Shown here one piece after another: positions 25,764 to 35,729 of a DNA stretch of 64,000 bases; positions within the stretch are counted from its first letter, which is position 1; the number at the start of each line of letters is the position of its first letter. Source of the DNA: Pseudomonas sp. PSKL.D1 (GTDB lineage: Bacteria > Pseudomonadota > Gammaproteobacteria > Pseudomonadales > Pseudomonadaceae); assembly GCF_028898945.1 (NCBI RefSeq), contig NZ_CP118607.1:2714001-2778000 (forward strand), written 5' to 3'. A program made the position numbers and the translations under genes. The notes beneath the pieces are model-generated. The model did not search any database. It had not been told where the DNA came from and saw only the letters and a program-made list of their open reading frames with translations.

Positions 25764-26326
25764 GGCTGCACCAGCGCCGGATCACGGCGCCATTCCAGCC
25801 AGCCGCGCACGGCAATTACGGTGAGCACGGCGAAGAAGCCGGCAGTGAAGTACAGCTGCTGGTGCAGGTACTGGCCTACGTAGACCACGTCCACCACTAC
25901 CCACAACGGCCAGCACTGCAGGCGCTTTTGCGCCATCCACAGTTGAGCCACAAGGCTGAAGCCGGTCAGCGTGGCGTCCAGCCAGGGCAGTGCTGCGTCA
26001 GTCCACTGGGCCATGGCGGCGCCCAAGGCCAAGCTGACCAGCACACCGCCGGCCAGGCCGGTGAGCAAAGCCTGGTGGGATAAGCGGGACACCACACGCG
26101 CATCGGCGCTGCGGCCTGGGCGCTTCCACTGCCACCAGCCATATACCTGCAGCACCGCATAGGCCAGTTGCAGCAGCATGCCCGAATACAGCTTCACCTC
26201 GTAGAACAGCCAGCCGTAGATGAGCACCATCACCAGGCCAATTGGCCAGCACCAGGCGTTTTGCTTGACGGTAAGCCAGACGGCAGTGACGCCGAGTACG
26301 GCGGCGAAGAGTTCGAGGCCGGACAT
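25760..26326 (-). CDS. pnuC: Nicotinamide riboside transporter PnuC
   Basis: 188 aa, with about seven short membrane helices. The family signatures WCWPIGLVMVLIYGWLFYE and YAVLQVYGWWQW are plain, as is WVVVDVVYVGQYL near the C-terminus. PnuC is a facilitative vitamin transporter whose specificity is often indicated by a neighbouring kinase. The coupled NadR-like kinase points to nicotinamide riboside and not thiamine. Confidence 0.92.
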   Translation of the reverse strand: MSGLELFAAVLGVTAVWLTVKQNAWCWPIGLVMVLIYGWLFYEVKLYSGMLLQLAYAVLQVYGWWQWKRPGRSADARVVSRLSHQALLTGLAGGVLVSLALGAAMAQWTDAALPWLDATLTGFSLVAQLWMAQKRLQCWPLWVVVDVVYVGQYLHQQLYFTAGFFAVLTVIAVRGWLEWRRDPALVQP

Positions 26327-26403
26327 CGGCGATCCTTGGAATACGGGAGGGCCGCGATTGTAGCCTGCCCGTGCAGGCAGGAGTAGCCGTCAGCGCATGT
26401 CGA

Positions 26404-28038
26404 TCAAACCCTGAACTGACGCAGCACGTGCTCCAATTGCTCGCTCAGGCGCCCCAGCTCCACACCGGCGTCACTCGACTGGCGTGCCGCATCGGCGGTT
26501 TGTTGCGACAGCCCGGCGGTGTCCAGCACATTGCGGTTTATTTCCTCGACCACATGGGCCTGCTGCAGGGTTGCGCTGGCAATCGAGGCATTGAGCGCGG
26601 TGAGGCTGTGCAGGGCCTGGCTGATGGCGTCCAGGCTCGAGCCGGCCACACGTGCCTGCTCGACGGTTTGGCGCGACGCTTCGCTGCTGGTATCGATGGC
26701 CTTTACCGCAGCGTCCGACTGGCCCTGCAGGTGCTCGATCATGGTGTGGATTTCGGCGGTCGACTGGGCGGTGCGCTGGGCCAGCAGGCGCACTTCGTCG
26801 GCGACTACGGCAAAGCCCCGGCCTTGTTCGCCAGCGCGGGCGGCTTCGATGGCCGCGTTCAGGGCGAGCAGGTTGGTCTGTTCGGCGATAGAGCGGATCA
26901 CGTCCAGTACGCCGCCGATTTTGGTGCTGTGCCCTGCCAGTTCGCGGATGACCTGCACGGCCTGGTCGATGGTCATCGATAATCGATCAATCTGCTGCAG
27001 GCTGCCGTGAATGGCCTGCTGGCCGTGCTCTACCTGCTGCTGGGCCGCGCGCATTTCCCCTGCGGCCTGCTCGGCAGTTTTGGCCACGTCCTGCACGGCA
27101 TAGGTGACTTCGTTGACGGCAGTGGCCACCTGGTCCATTTGCAGCGACTGTTGCGCACTGTGCTGCTGGGCAGCGCAAGCATTGTCGCCCACTTGGCCGG
27201 CGGACTGCGCCAGCGCATGGGCCGCGCCCTGCAGTTGGCCGACCACGCCCTGCAACTTGCCGTTGAACCGGTTGAAATGTTCGCCCAGGTGGGTGATTTC
27301 ATCGCGGCCATGGGTGTCCAGCCGGCGGCTCAGGTCGCTTTCGCCGCTGGCAATGTTACCCATGGCCTGCACGGCTTCCTGCAAGGGCTTGGCAATGCTG
27401 CGGGTAATCAGCAGCACCACCAGGGCCAGCAACAAGGCGATGCCCAGGCCGACCAGCCCCGCGTCACGCAGCTGGCGGGCAAATTCAGCCTGTACGTCAT
27501 CCACGTAAACCCCGGAACCGATGATCCAGCCCCACGGTTTGAACAATTGAATGTAGGACGTCTTGGCCACCGGCTCGGTGGCGCCGGGCTTGGGCCAGCG
27601 GTAGTCGACCGGGCCGGCACCCTGGCTGCGGGCGAGGGCCACCATTTCGTTGAACACGGCAAAACCGTCCGGATCGCGGATGGCCGACAGGTCCTGGCCA
27701 TCGAGCTTGGGGTTGGCCGGGTGCATGATCATCTTCGGGCCAAGGTCGTTGATCCAGAAGTAATCGTTCTGGTCGTACCGCAACGCCCGCACCACTTGCA
27801 GTGCCTGTTGCTGGGCAGCTTCGCGGCTGAGTGTGCCAGCAGCCTCCAGGCCCTGGTAATAGGCCAGCACACCCGCGGCCGTTTGTACCACATGGCGCGT
27901 TTTCTCGGCTTTGGCCTGGTAAAGGTCGCCATGAATCTGGCGCAGCATCAACAGCCCCAGCACCACCAGCATGCCCACCGCAACCACCAGAATCAGCCAC
28001 AGACGGCGGCTGATCGACATCGACCTCAAGGTTTTCAT
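26404..28038 (-). CDS. Methyl-accepting chemotaxis protein with single Cache (sCache_2) sensor
   Basis: 544 aa. The start at 28038 has GGAG at the right distance; an in-frame GTG three codons earlier is possible. An N-terminal helix (12-35) is followed by a periplasmic sCache domain of about 150 residues ([34 protein letters not shown]). A second membrane helix and HAMP precede the signalling domain with the hairpin tip [17 protein letters not shown]. It resembles McpP-type receptors for small organic acids, but ligand specificity is not readable. Confidence 0.92.
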   Translation of the reverse strand: MKTLRSMSISRRLWLILVVAVGMLVVLGLLMLRQIHGDLYQAKAEKTRHVVQTAAGVLAYYQGLEAAGTLSREAAQQQALQVVRALRYDQNDYFWINDLGPKMIMHPANPKLDGQDLSAIRDPDGFAVFNEMVALARSQGAGPVDYRWPKPGATEPVAKTSYIQLFKPWGWIIGSGVYVDDVQAEFARQLRDAGLVGLGIALLLALVVLLITRSIAKPLQEAVQAMGNIASGESDLSRRLDTHGRDEITHLGEHFNRFNGKLQGVVGQLQGAAHALAQSAGQVGDNACAAQQHSAQQSLQMDQVATAVNEVTYAVQDVAKTAEQAAGEMRAAQQQVEHGQQAIHGSLQQIDRLSMTIDQAVQVIRELAGHSTKIGGVLDVIRSIAEQTNLLALNAAIEAARAGEQGRGFAVVADEVRLLAQRTAQSTAEIHTMIEHLQGQSDAAVKAIDTSSEASRQTVEQARVAGSSLDAISQALHSLTALNASIASATLQQAHVVEEINRNVLDTAGLSQQTADAARQSSDAGVELGRLSEQLEHVLRQFRV

Positions 28039-28335
28039 CCAGGGCACTCCGCATTGTTCTTTTTATTCATGCGCATCCAAGCACGCTTTGCCGCAGCCCC
28101 CCACCCGACCAATGGCTAAGTGCCAGTTCTGGCCTAGTCTGCAACCTGTGGTGCAAGCCTTTGCAAAGCGCCTTTGATAGGATCTCGGCCGCACAAGATG
28201 AAACCTTTAGGCCGGTGAACTTTTCCGCTGGCGTTGCACCCAACGGTCGCTGTAAAACGGCCGCGCCGTGAGTGGCAATTACACGTAAATCAAGAACAAG
28301 GGGCCTGCAAGCAGCAGCGCTTCAACGGGGGAATG

Positions 28336-29166
28336 ATGGATTTGTGGACTGCCTTGCAGGCAATCATCTTAGGCGTGGTCGAAGGGCTGACGGAGTTCTT
28401 GCCCATTTCGAGTACCGGGCACCAGATCATCGTCGCCGACCTGATCGACTTTGGGGGCGAACGTGCCATTGCGTTCAACATCATCATTCAGCTGGCGGCG
28501 ATCCTGGCGGTGGTGTGGGAGTTTCGGCGCAAGATTTTCGACGTGGTGTTCGGCCTGACCAGCCAACCGGCGGCACGGCGCTTTACCGGTAACCTGCTGC
28601 TGGCATTCATGCCGGCCGTGGTGCTGGGTGTGCTGTTTGCCGACTTGATCCACGAGTACCTGTTCAACCCGATCACGGTGGCCGCTGCGCTGGTAGTGGG
28701 TGGGGTGATCATGCTCTGGGCCGAGCGCCGCACGCACCGCGTTGATGTCGACCATGTAGATGACATGCGCTGGTCCCATGCACTGAAGATCGGCTTCATA
28801 CAGTGCCTGGCCATGATTCCGGGCACTTCGCGCTCCGGCTCGACCATCATTGGCGGCTTGTTGTTTGGCCTGTCGCGCAAGGCGGCCACCGAGTTTTCGT
28901 TCTTCCTGGCGATGCCGACCATGGTGGGGGCTGCAGTGTATTCGGGTTACAAGTACCGCGACCTGTTCCAGCCGAGTGACCTGCCGGTGTTTGCCATCGG
29001 CTTCGTGACCTCGTTCATTTTTGCGATGATCGCGGTACGGGGCTTGCTCAAGTTCATTGCCAACCATAGCTATGCGGTGTTCGCCTGGTATCGCATTGCC
29101 TTCGGATTGCTGATTCTGGCGACCTGGCAGTTTGGTTGGGTCAACTGGTCGACGGCGCACGGTTGA
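28336..29166 (+). CDS. uppP: Undecaprenyl-diphosphatase
   Basis: 276 aa from [10 protein letters not shown]; another ATG lies one codon earlier. BacA/UppP motifs are intact: [17 protein letters not shown] near the N-terminus and [10 protein letters not shown] in the middle, with eight or so membrane helices. It recycles undecaprenyl pyrophosphate for peptidoglycan synthesis. The 297-bp gap to the divergent chemoreceptor holds the promoters; I see no other gene in it. Confidence 0.95.
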   Translation: MDLWTALQAIILGVVEGLTEFLPISSTGHQIIVADLIDFGGERAIAFNIIIQLAAILAVVWEFRRKIFDVVFGLTSQPAARRFTGNLLLAFMPAVVLGVLFADLIHEYLFNPITVAAALVVGGVIMLWAERRTHRVDVDHVDDMRWSHALKIGFIQCLAMIPGTSRSGSTIIGGLLFGLSRKAATEFSFFLAMPTMVGAAVYSGYKYRDLFQPSDLPVFAIGFVTSFIFAMIAVRGLLKFIANHSYAVFAWYRIAFGLLILATWQFGWVNWSTAHG

Positions 29167-29167
29167 A

Positions 29168-29548
29168 ATGGCACGTGAAACCGAAATGCGCCTGAAGTTG
29201 CTTGCGCTGGCCATGTTATGCCTATTGCCGGTTATTGGCGCTGTGCGGATGGCGTTGAACGGCCAGTGGCTGCCGTTGGGTTTGTACCCCGCGGCCAGCC
29301 TGGTGTGCCTGCTGCTGTACTGGCAGGACAAGCGCCAGGCACGCGAACAGGCGTGGCGCACGCCGGAGAAGGTGCTGCATGCCAGTGAGCTGCTGGGCGG
29401 CTGGCCTGGCGCACTGGTTGCCCAGCAGGTGTTCCGGCACAAGACGCGCAAGGTGTCCTATCAGCTCGTGTGCTGGGGGATTGTGGGGTTGCACCAGGTG
29501 TTTTGGGTGGATTATCTGTTTCTGGGCGGGCGCTTTTTACCCGGCTGA
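29168..29548 (+). CDS. DUF1294 membrane protein
   Basis: 126 aa. Two N-terminal hydrophobic segments and the DUF1294 core are visible: YWQDKRQAREQAWRTPE, HASELLGGWPGALVAQQVFRH and VLGHK-like KTRKVSYQ, ending in two aromatic hydrophobic segments. It starts 1 bp after the uppP stop, so the two are probably co-transcribed. Some family members carry an N-terminal cold-shock domain, which is absent here. Function unknown. Confidence 0.85.
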   Translation: MARETEMRLKLLALAMLCLLPVIGAVRMALNGQWLPLGLYPAASLVCLLLYWQDKRQAREQAWRTPEKVLHASELLGGWPGALVAQQVFRHKTRKVSYQLVCWGIVGLHQVFWVDYLFLGGRFLPG

Positions 29549-29569
29549 AGCCGGTTGTGGGCGGGTAAA

Positions 29570-29929
29570 CTAGATCACCAAGCCCAGCTGTACCCGCTTC
29601 GGCAGCTTGCGTACCACCAGTTGGTGCGACCGTTGCAGCAGGTCACACAGCTCCTCGCGCCCCATGGGGTAGGGCGGCGCCATGATCACCCACTTGGCTC
29701 GCGCCAGATAAGGCGCGGGCCGCACGCCTGGCCTGTCGCAATAGCCGAGAAACAGCTCATCGGCCACCTTGAACGCCAGGCCGTCACCGTTAAGCCCGAT
29801 CAGCGCGAACATCTTGTTGCCCGCCACCGAAAACACCCGGATGCCGCCCCATTTGTAGTCTTCCTGCGCACCGGGCAGGTTCAGGCAGAAGGCTGCCACT
29901 TGGGCTTCTGTCATGTGTTTTTCAGACAT
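29570..29929 (-). CDS. MmcQ/YjbR family protein
   Basis: 119 aa. The start at 29929 is preceded by GGAG; a TTG seven codons earlier is less likely. Family features include LPGAQEDYKWGGIRVFSVAGNKMFALIG and the C-terminal SHQLVVRKLPKR. YjbR proteins have a CyaY-like/MotA_N-like DNA-binding fold of unknown role. It starts inside the last codons of the LysR gene (8-bp overlap), suggesting coupling. Confidence 0.88.
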   Translation of the reverse strand: MSEKHMTEAQVAAFCLNLPGAQEDYKWGGIRVFSVAGNKMFALIGLNGDGLAFKVADELFLGYCDRPGVRPAPYLARAKWVIMAPPYPMGREELCDLLQRSHQLVVRKLPKRVQLGLVI

Positions 29930-30824
29930 AACGCTCTCCACACGCTTCAAATGACGCTGCCAAATGGTCTATCCATGCCCGTACGGCCGGCAGCAGCCCG
30001 CGCCGATGCGGGTATACCGCCTGCAAGTAGCCACCGGGCAATGACCAGTCTGGCAACAACCGCACCAGTTCGCCGCGCTCAAGTTCTTCTTCGCAAAACA
30101 TGCTGGGCAATGCGGTAAAGCCAAGGCCTGCCCTGACGGCGGCATTGCGCACCACGAAGTCATCGATGGCCAGCCTGGGTTCCAGGGCGATCTCCTGCTG
30201 CCGGCCATTGGGCCCCAGCAAACGAAAATGCACCAGCCGGTCAGCCTCGGCAGCGCCCAACACCGGCAACGTGGCCAGTTCGGACGGATCACGCACATGG
30301 TCGGCAAAGCCCGGCGCGGCCACCAGCTGCATTTGTGCCTGGCGCAGGCGGCGGGTGACCAACGCCGGGTCTTCGTCACCCAGGTCACGCACACGCAAGG
30401 CCACGTCGATGCCCTCGGAAATCAGATCGACCCGGCGGTTGAGCAGCACCATGTCCAGTTGCACCTGCGGGTACTGTTCCAGAAACCGGCTGATCACGCC
30501 CGGCAAAAAGGCATGGGCGAGGGCTACCGGGCAGGAAACCCGTAGCCGCCCGCGCGGCTCACTGCTCATGCTGGCCACGACTTCATCGGCCGCTTCTGCC
30601 TCCAGCAGCATGGCCTGGCAATGGTGCAGGTAGCGTTCGCCCACGGCCGTGAGCTTCAACTGGCGGGTGGTGCGCTGCAACAGCCGGGTACCGAGGCGCT
30701 CTTCCAGCTCGGCGATGCGCCGCGACAGGCGTGACTTGGGGATGCCCAACTGGCGGCCCGCCGCAGCGAAACCGCCGGCTTCGACCACCTGGGCGAAGTA
30801 GAAAAGGTCGTTGAGGTCTTGCAT
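29922..30824 (-). CDS. LysR-family transcriptional regulator
   Basis: 300 aa from MQDLNDLFYFAQVVEAGGF. The winged HTH spans residues 1-60 (AAAGRQLGIPKSRLSRRIAELEERLG), and a LysR substrate-binding domain follows. It is divergent from azoR with a 131-bp intergenic region, the usual layout for a LysR regulator and its target, so it probably controls azoR. The effector is unknown. Confidence 0.93.
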   Translation of the reverse strand: MQDLNDLFYFAQVVEAGGFAAAGRQLGIPKSRLSRRIAELEERLGTRLLQRTTRQLKLTAVGERYLHHCQAMLLEAEAADEVVASMSSEPRGRLRVSCPVALAHAFLPGVISRFLEQYPQVQLDMVLLNRRVDLISEGIDVALRVRDLGDEDPALVTRRLRQAQMQLVAAPGFADHVRDPSELATLPVLGAAEADRLVHFRLLGPNGRQQEIALEPRLAIDDFVVRNAAVRAGLGFTALPSMFCEEELERGELVRLLPDWSLPGGYLQAVYPHRRGLLPAVRAWIDHLAASFEACGERYV

Positions 30825-30955
30825 GGTCGTCTCACTGTTCCACACATAGGACAAACTAACGCATTTTCACCCTCTTTTCAGTCATTCGCCACCCCGGTAG
30901 CATCCTCCCCATCGTGATCGCCCAACGCCGCGGTCTTCATTCACAGGAGAGTCCC

Positions 30956-31567
30956 ATGAAACTGTTGCACATCGATTCGAGCATCCTGGGCGACAATTCC
31001 GCCTCCCGCCAGCTGAGCCAGGAAGTGGTTCAGGCCTGGAAAGCCGCCGACCCGAGCATTGAAGTGGTCTACCGTGACCTGGCTGCCGATGCCATCGCCC
31101 ACTTCTCGTCCGCTACCCTGGTGGCGGCCGGCACTCCGGAAGAGGCCCGTGACGCAGCACAGGCCTTCGAAGCCAAGCTGAGCGCCGAAACGCTGGAAGA
31201 ATTCCTGGCCGCCGACGCCGTGGTGATCGGGGCGCCGATGTACAACTTCAGCGTGCCGACCCAGCTCAAGGCCTGGATCGACCGCGTGGCGGTAGCTGGC
31301 AAGACTTTCCGTTACACCGAAGCCGGGCCTGAAGGCCTGTGCGGTGACAAGAAAGTCGTGCTGGTGTCCACTGCTGGTGGGCTGCACGCCGGCCAGCCAA
31401 CCGGCGTTGGCCACGAAGACTTCCTCAAGGTGTTCCTGGGCTTCATCGGCATCACTGATGTGGAAGTGGTGCGCGCCCACGGCCTGGCCTACGGCCCAGA
31501 GCACCGTAGCAAGGCCATCGATGCCGCCCAGGCACAGATTGCCGGTGAGCTGTTTGCTGTAGCCTGA
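30956..31567 (+). CDS. azoR: FMN-dependent NADH-azoreductase
   Basis: 203 aa from [20 protein letters not shown], with AGGAGA upstream. It has the flavodoxin-like fold, with [19 protein letters not shown] and the TAGGLHAG loop near residue 140. AzoR reduces quinones and azo compounds with NADH through FMN. It is divergently transcribed from a LysR regulator. Confidence 0.94.
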   Translation: MKLLHIDSSILGDNSASRQLSQEVVQAWKAADPSIEVVYRDLAADAIAHFSSATLVAAGTPEEARDAAQAFEAKLSAETLEEFLAADAVVIGAPMYNFSVPTQLKAWIDRVAVAGKTFRYTEAGPEGLCGDKKVVLVSTAGGLHAGQPTGVGHEDFLKVFLGFIGITDVEVVRAHGLAYGPEHRSKAIDAAQAQIAGELFAVA

Positions 31568-31575
31568 CGTGCCCT

Positions 31576-31615
31576 CGCGGCAAGCCCGAACCCTGGCAGG
31601 GGCGGGCTTGCCGCG
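31576..31615 (+). terminator. Strong hairpin downstream of azoR
   Basis: CGCGGCAAGCCCG at 31576-31588 and its exact complement at 31603-31615 form a 13-bp stem, 8 bp after the azoR stop. No T-run follows, so it may act as a REP-like 3' stabiliser or a Rho-independent-like pause. Confidence 0.55.
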
Positions 31616-31721
31616 TAATGGCCCTCACATGTATTGCATTTCATCCAGTTTTCATCTGCCCCCCGCCCAAACACTCCTATCCTGACGCTATCCCTTCGCC
31701 CCCGTGCGGAATCGTCGGTCG

Positions 31722-32765
31722 ATGAACACCCCCCGCTGTTTACTGGCCCTGCTGCTCGGCTGCCTGTTGGGCAATGCCGAGGCTGCCCCGTGGGTGACCG
31801 GCCTGCACCACATGACGTTCGCCGACCCCGTTGATGCCCGCCCGATGCAGGCACTGGCCTTCTACCCGGCGCAAGGCACGCCCCGCAGCATCCGTATTGA
31901 CGGCTATCCCCTCGACGTTGCCGAAGAAGCCCCGGCCGCACTCGGGCAGTTCCCGCTGTTGGTGCTGTCTCATGGCAACACCGGCAGCCCGCTGGCCTTG
32001 CACTACCTGGCCACCGCGCTGGCGAGGCGGGGGTTTGTGGTGGTGGCGGTGGTGCACCCCGGCGACAATGCACGGGACCATAGCCGCCTGGGCACGTTGA
32101 GCAACCTGTATGGGCGCCCGTTGCAACTGAGTGCCGCCATCACGGCCGCCCGTGCCGACAAGCTGCTGGGTCCGTACTTGAACGCGGGCAAGGTGGGGGT
32201 GATTGGTTATTCTGCAGGCGGCGAGACAGCGTTGATCCTGACGGGCGCCCAACCGGACTTGGACCGCCTGCGCCAGTACTGCCTTGAACGCCCCAACGAT
32301 GCCGATGCCTGCAAGACCCATGGTGTACTGATCGCCGACCGCAGCGAGCTGACACCCAAGGCGGACCCCCGTGTAGGCGCGGTGATGTTGATGGCGCCGC
32401 TGAGCCTGATGTTTGGCCGCCACGCCCTGGCCAGCGTGCAGGTGCCGGCGCTGATCTACAGCGGAGACAGCGACCAGTTGCTGGCCCTGGACCGCAATGC
32501 CGAAGCGCTGGCGCGCAAGCTGCCGGTCACCCCGGACTACCGCTTGCTGGCAGGCGCGGGGCATTTTGTGTTCATGGCGCGTTGTGACGAAGAGCAATGG
32601 GCGCGGATGCCGGCCTTGTGCAAGGATGCCGAGGGTGTGGACCGCCGTCACATCCACCACTCGCTGCAGCGCGACACCGCCACGTTCTTCAGCCAGGCAC
32701 TGGGCGCGCCTGAGCCTGCCGAGCGTTCAGCCGCGACCGCTGCGCCGCGCCAACAGCAACGTTAG
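31722..32765 (+). CDS. Secreted alpha/beta hydrolase (dienelactone/PAF-acetylhydrolase-like)
   Basis: 347 aa with a signal peptide (MNTPRCLLALLLGCLLGNAEA). The mature protein has the alpha/beta-hydrolase oxyanion region LVLSHGNTGSPLALHYLA and the nucleophile elbow GYSAGGETAL. The acid region is YSGDSDQLL, and the His is in LAGAGHFVFM. The arrangement resembles putative dienelactone hydrolases. The substrate is unknown. Its 3' end overlaps the end of the convergent MFS gene by 39 bp. Confidence 0.85.
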   Translation: MNTPRCLLALLLGCLLGNAEAAPWVTGLHHMTFADPVDARPMQALAFYPAQGTPRSIRIDGYPLDVAEEAPAALGQFPLLVLSHGNTGSPLALHYLATALARRGFVVVAVVHPGDNARDHSRLGTLSNLYGRPLQLSAAITAARADKLLGPYLNAGKVGVIGYSAGGETALILTGAQPDLDRLRQYCLERPNDADACKTHGVLIADRSELTPKADPRVGAVMLMAPLSLMFGRHALASVQVPALIYSGDSDQLLALDRNAEALARKLPVTPDYRLLAGAGHFVFMARCDEEQWARMPALCKDAEGVDRRHIHHSLQRDTATFFSQALGAPEPAERSAATAAPRQQQR

Positions 32766-33920
32766 CCCCACGCCAGCCAGGGCCAGCAAGGCCGCCACAC
32801 AGAAGATCGAGGCATAACCCAGGTGTACCGCTACGGCGCCCATTATCGGGCCGGCGATGGCCAGCGCCATGTCGAAGAACACGGCGTACGCGCCCAACCC
32901 GGCGCCCCGGCTGCTGCTCGGCACCTGCCTGATTGCCTCTACACCCAACGCTGGGTACACCAGCGACAAACCAAAGCCGGTGAGGCCTGCACCCACCAAC
33001 GCCCACGCCGGTGAAGGGGCGAGCCACAGCAGGCTCAAGCCGACCACCTCGGTGGCCATGCAGGTGATGGCCACGTTGTAGCCGCCAAAGCGGTTGACTG
33101 CGTTGACGAACAGCAGGCGCGAAATGATGAAGCACACGCCGAATGCGCTGAGGCACAAGGCGGCGCCGGCCCAGCCGCGTTCCAGGTAATACAGCGTGAC
33201 GAACGTGGTCAAGGTGCCATAGCCGATGGACGCCAGCGTCAGGCCCAGGCCGCAAGGGGCGACGCGGCCGAAGGCGGACCAGAATGGCAGGCGCTCACCC
33301 CGGACCACTACGACGTCCGGCCGCTTGCGCAACACCAGCATGGCGACCAGCGCCAACACCAGCAGAACAGGCCCAAGCACGCTGAAACCCACGGCATCGA
33401 CCGCCAGCACACCCACAGGAGCACCGATGGCAATGGCACCGTAGGAAGCGATACCGTTCCAGGAAATGACCCGGGCAGTATGCTCCGGCCCCACTTGGTT
33501 GATGCCCCAGCTCAACGTGGCAACGCCGATCAAGCCTTGTGCAAGGCCGAGCAGCAAACGGCCCGCCAGCAACAGCGCCAGGCTGAGCAGGGGGGCGGTC
33601 AGCGTCCAGGCCGAAAGCAGTGTCAACACTCCGCAGGCAGCGATACCCAGCAGGCCGTAGCCGATCGCCTTTTTGCCGCCCAGCGTGTCGGCCACCCGCC
33701 CGGCAAAGGGGCGGCTGAGCAAGGTGGCGAGGTATTGCACGCCGATGGTCACCCCGGCTATCACGGCGCCATAACCCAGCTGGTCGTGCACATGGCTGGG
33801 CAACACCGCAATTGGCAGGCCGATGCAGAGGAAGGCAATGAACGTGTAGAAGACGATCGAGAGGATTTGCAGGGTTACGTTGAAGGTGCTGCTGGCGGGG
33901 GCGGGCTGTTGCGCGGTCAT
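32727..33920 (-). CDS. MFS transporter (YhhS-like)
   Basis: 397 aa with 12 predicted membrane helices. The motif between helices 2 and 3 reads GRVADTLGGKKAI, matching the MFS motif A pattern. The overall pattern resembles YhhS/arabinose-efflux-type transporters. The substrate is unknown. The 3' end overlaps the convergent hydrolase gene. Confidence 0.88.
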   Translation of the reverse strand: MTAQQPAPASSTFNVTLQILSIVFYTFIAFLCIGLPIAVLPSHVHDQLGYGAVIAGVTIGVQYLATLLSRPFAGRVADTLGGKKAIGYGLLGIAACGVLTLLSAWTLTAPLLSLALLLAGRLLLGLAQGLIGVATLSWGINQVGPEHTARVISWNGIASYGAIAIGAPVGVLAVDAVGFSVLGPVLLVLALVAMLVLRKRPDVVVVRGERLPFWSAFGRVAPCGLGLTLASIGYGTLTTFVTLYYLERGWAGAALCLSAFGVCFIISRLLFVNAVNRFGGYNVAITCMATEVVGLSLLWLAPSPAWALVGAGLTGFGLSLVYPALGVEAIRQVPSSSRGAGLGAYAVFFDMALAIAGPIMGAVAVHLGYASIFCVAALLALAGVGLTLLLARRSGRG

Positions 33921-34042
33921 GGGCTCGTTCGCGGGTGGGCGGTTGGGCGTGACCTAATCATGGACGGTGTGGCAGGGAAATGAAAGCTGGCTAACGAATT
34001 ATTCATCCGGGGAGCGTCAGCCTGCGTGATGGTGGTGGGGCT

Positions 34043-34105
34043 ATCGCGGATAAATCCGCTCCTACAGGGATCGCGCGCCCATGTAGGAGCGGATTTATCC
34101 GCGAT
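34043..34105. repeat. REP pair (BIME-like), P. putida type
   Basis: ATCGCGGATAAATCCGCTCCTACA at 34043-34066 is repeated in inverted orientation at 34082-34105 (24 bp perfect), separated by 15 bp. This is the common P. putida intergenic REP, itself containing an internal palindrome. It lies 17 bp past the ybiT stop and between convergent transcription directions. Confidence 0.88.
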
Positions 34106-34122
34106 GAAGCAGCTCAGCTATT

Positions 34123-35709
34123 TCAGACCAGTACGCCCTGGCTACGCAGGTAATCGTCGTAGGTACCGCTGAAGTCCACCACGCCATCAGGCGTCAGCTC
34201 GATGATGCGGGTAGCCAGCGACGACACGAACTCACGGTCATGGCTCACGAACAGCAGGGTGCCCGGGTAGTTTTCCAGCGCGAGGTTCAGCGCTTCGATC
34301 GATTCCATGTCCAGGTGGTTGGTCGGTTCGTCCATCACCAGTACGTTCGGCTTTTGCAGGATCAGCTTGCCGAACAGCATGCGGCCCTGTTCACCACCGG
34401 AAATCACCTTGACCGACTTGAGGATCTCGTCGTTCGAGAACAGCATGCGGCCCAGGGTGCCACGGATTACCTGCTCGCCGGAGGTCCACTGGCCCATCCA
34501 GTCGAACAGGGTCACGTCGTCTTCGAAGTCGTGCGCATGGTCCTGGGCGTAGTAACCCACTTCAGCGCTGTCGGTCCATTTGACTTCGCCCTTGTCCGGC
34601 GCCGTTTCACCCACCAGGGTGCGCAGCAAGGTGGTTTTACCGATGCCGTTGGGGCCGATGATGGCAACGCGCTCGCCGGCTTCGATGGTAAAGCTGAAGT
34701 CCTTGAACAGCACCTTGTCGTCGAAGGCCTTGGCCATTTTCTCGACCACTACGGCTTGACGGTGCAGCTTCTTGGTTTGCTCAAAGCGGATGAACGGGCT
34801 GACACGGCTGGACGGCTTGACCTCGGCCAGCTGGATCTTGTCGATCTGCTTGGCCCGCGAGGTGGCCTGCTTGGCCTTGGAGGCGTTGGCCGAGAAGCGG
34901 CTGACGAAGGTTTGCAGCTCGGCGATCTGGGCCTTTTTCTTGGCGTTGTCCGAGAGCAACTGCTCGCGCGACTGGGTGGCCGCGGTCATGTACTCGTCGT
35001 AGTTGCCCGGGAACAGGCGCAGCTCACCGTAGTCCAGGTCGGCCATGTGGGTGCAGACGCTGTTCAGGAAGTGCCGGTCGTGGGAAATGATCACCATGGT
35101 GCTGTTGCGCGCGGTGAGGATGGTTTCCAGCCAGCGGATGGTGTTGATGTCCAGGTGGTTGGTTGGCTCGTCGAGCAGCAGCACGTCCGGGTCCGAGAAC
35201 AGGGCCTGGGCCAGCAGCACACGCAGCTTCCAGCCCGGCGCCACTTCGCTCATGGGGCCGAAGTGCTGTTCCAGGGGGATGCCCAGGCCCAGCAGCAGTT
35301 CACCGGCACGCGATTCGGCGGTGTAGCCGTCCATTTCGGCGAATTCGGTTTCCAGCTCGGCGACGGCCATGCCGTCTTCTTCGGTCATTTCCGGCAGCGA
35401 GTAGATGCGATCGCGCTCGGCCTTGACCTTCCACAGCTGGCCGTGGCCCATGATCACGGTGTCGATCACGGTGAATTCTTCGTAGGCGAACTGGTCTTGG
35501 CGCAGTTTGCCCAGGCGGGTGTTCGGCTCGAGCATGACCTGGCCACCGGACGGCTCCAGGTCGCCGCCGAGGATTTTCATGAAGGTCGACTTGCCGCAAC
35601 CGTTGGCGCCGATCAGGCCGTAGCGGTTGCCGTTGTTGAATTTGACCGAGACGTTTTCGAACAGGGGCTTGGAGCCGAACTGCATCGTGATATTAGCGGT
35701 GGAGATCAA
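34123..35709 (-). CDS. ybiT: ABC-F family ATPase YbiT
   Basis: 528 aa, two ABC nucleotide-binding domains without membrane segments. Walker A is GANGCGKST in the first domain and GPNGIGKTT in the second. Both have [22 protein letters not shown]alker B and the interdomain linker of ABC-F proteins. These act on the ribosome. It starts with TTG ([12 protein letters not shown]) only 20 bp downstream of the prophage integrase stop, so its native upstream region has been displaced by the prophage. Confidence 0.92.
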   Translation of the reverse strand: MISTANITMQFGSKPLFENVSVKFNNGNRYGLIGANGCGKSTFMKILGGDLEPSGGQVMLEPNTRLGKLRQDQFAYEEFTVIDTVIMGHGQLWKVKAERDRIYSLPEMTEEDGMAVAELETEFAEMDGYTAESRAGELLLGLGIPLEQHFGPMSEVAPGWKLRVLLAQALFSDPDVLLLDEPTNHLDINTIRWLETILTARNSTMVIISHDRHFLNSVCTHMADLDYGELRLFPGNYDEYMTAATQSREQLLSDNAKKKAQIAELQTFVSRFSANASKAKQATSRAKQIDKIQLAEVKPSSRVSPFIRFEQTKKLHRQAVVVEKMAKAFDDKVLFKDFSFTIEAGERVAIIGPNGIGKTTLLRTLVGETAPDKGEVKWTDSAEVGYYAQDHAHDFEDDVTLFDWMGQWTSGEQVIRGTLGRMLFSNDEILKSVKVISGGEQGRMLFGKLILQKPNVLVMDEPTNHLDMESIEALNLALENYPGTLLFVSHDREFVSSLATRIIELTPDGVVDFSGTYDDYLRSQGVLV

Positions 35710-35729
35710 GGAGCTTACCTATCAATAAC

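Noticed and set aside
34043..34105. CRISPR-like inverted repeat
   Set aside because: Only one inverted pair, no spacers; it matches the P. putida REP.
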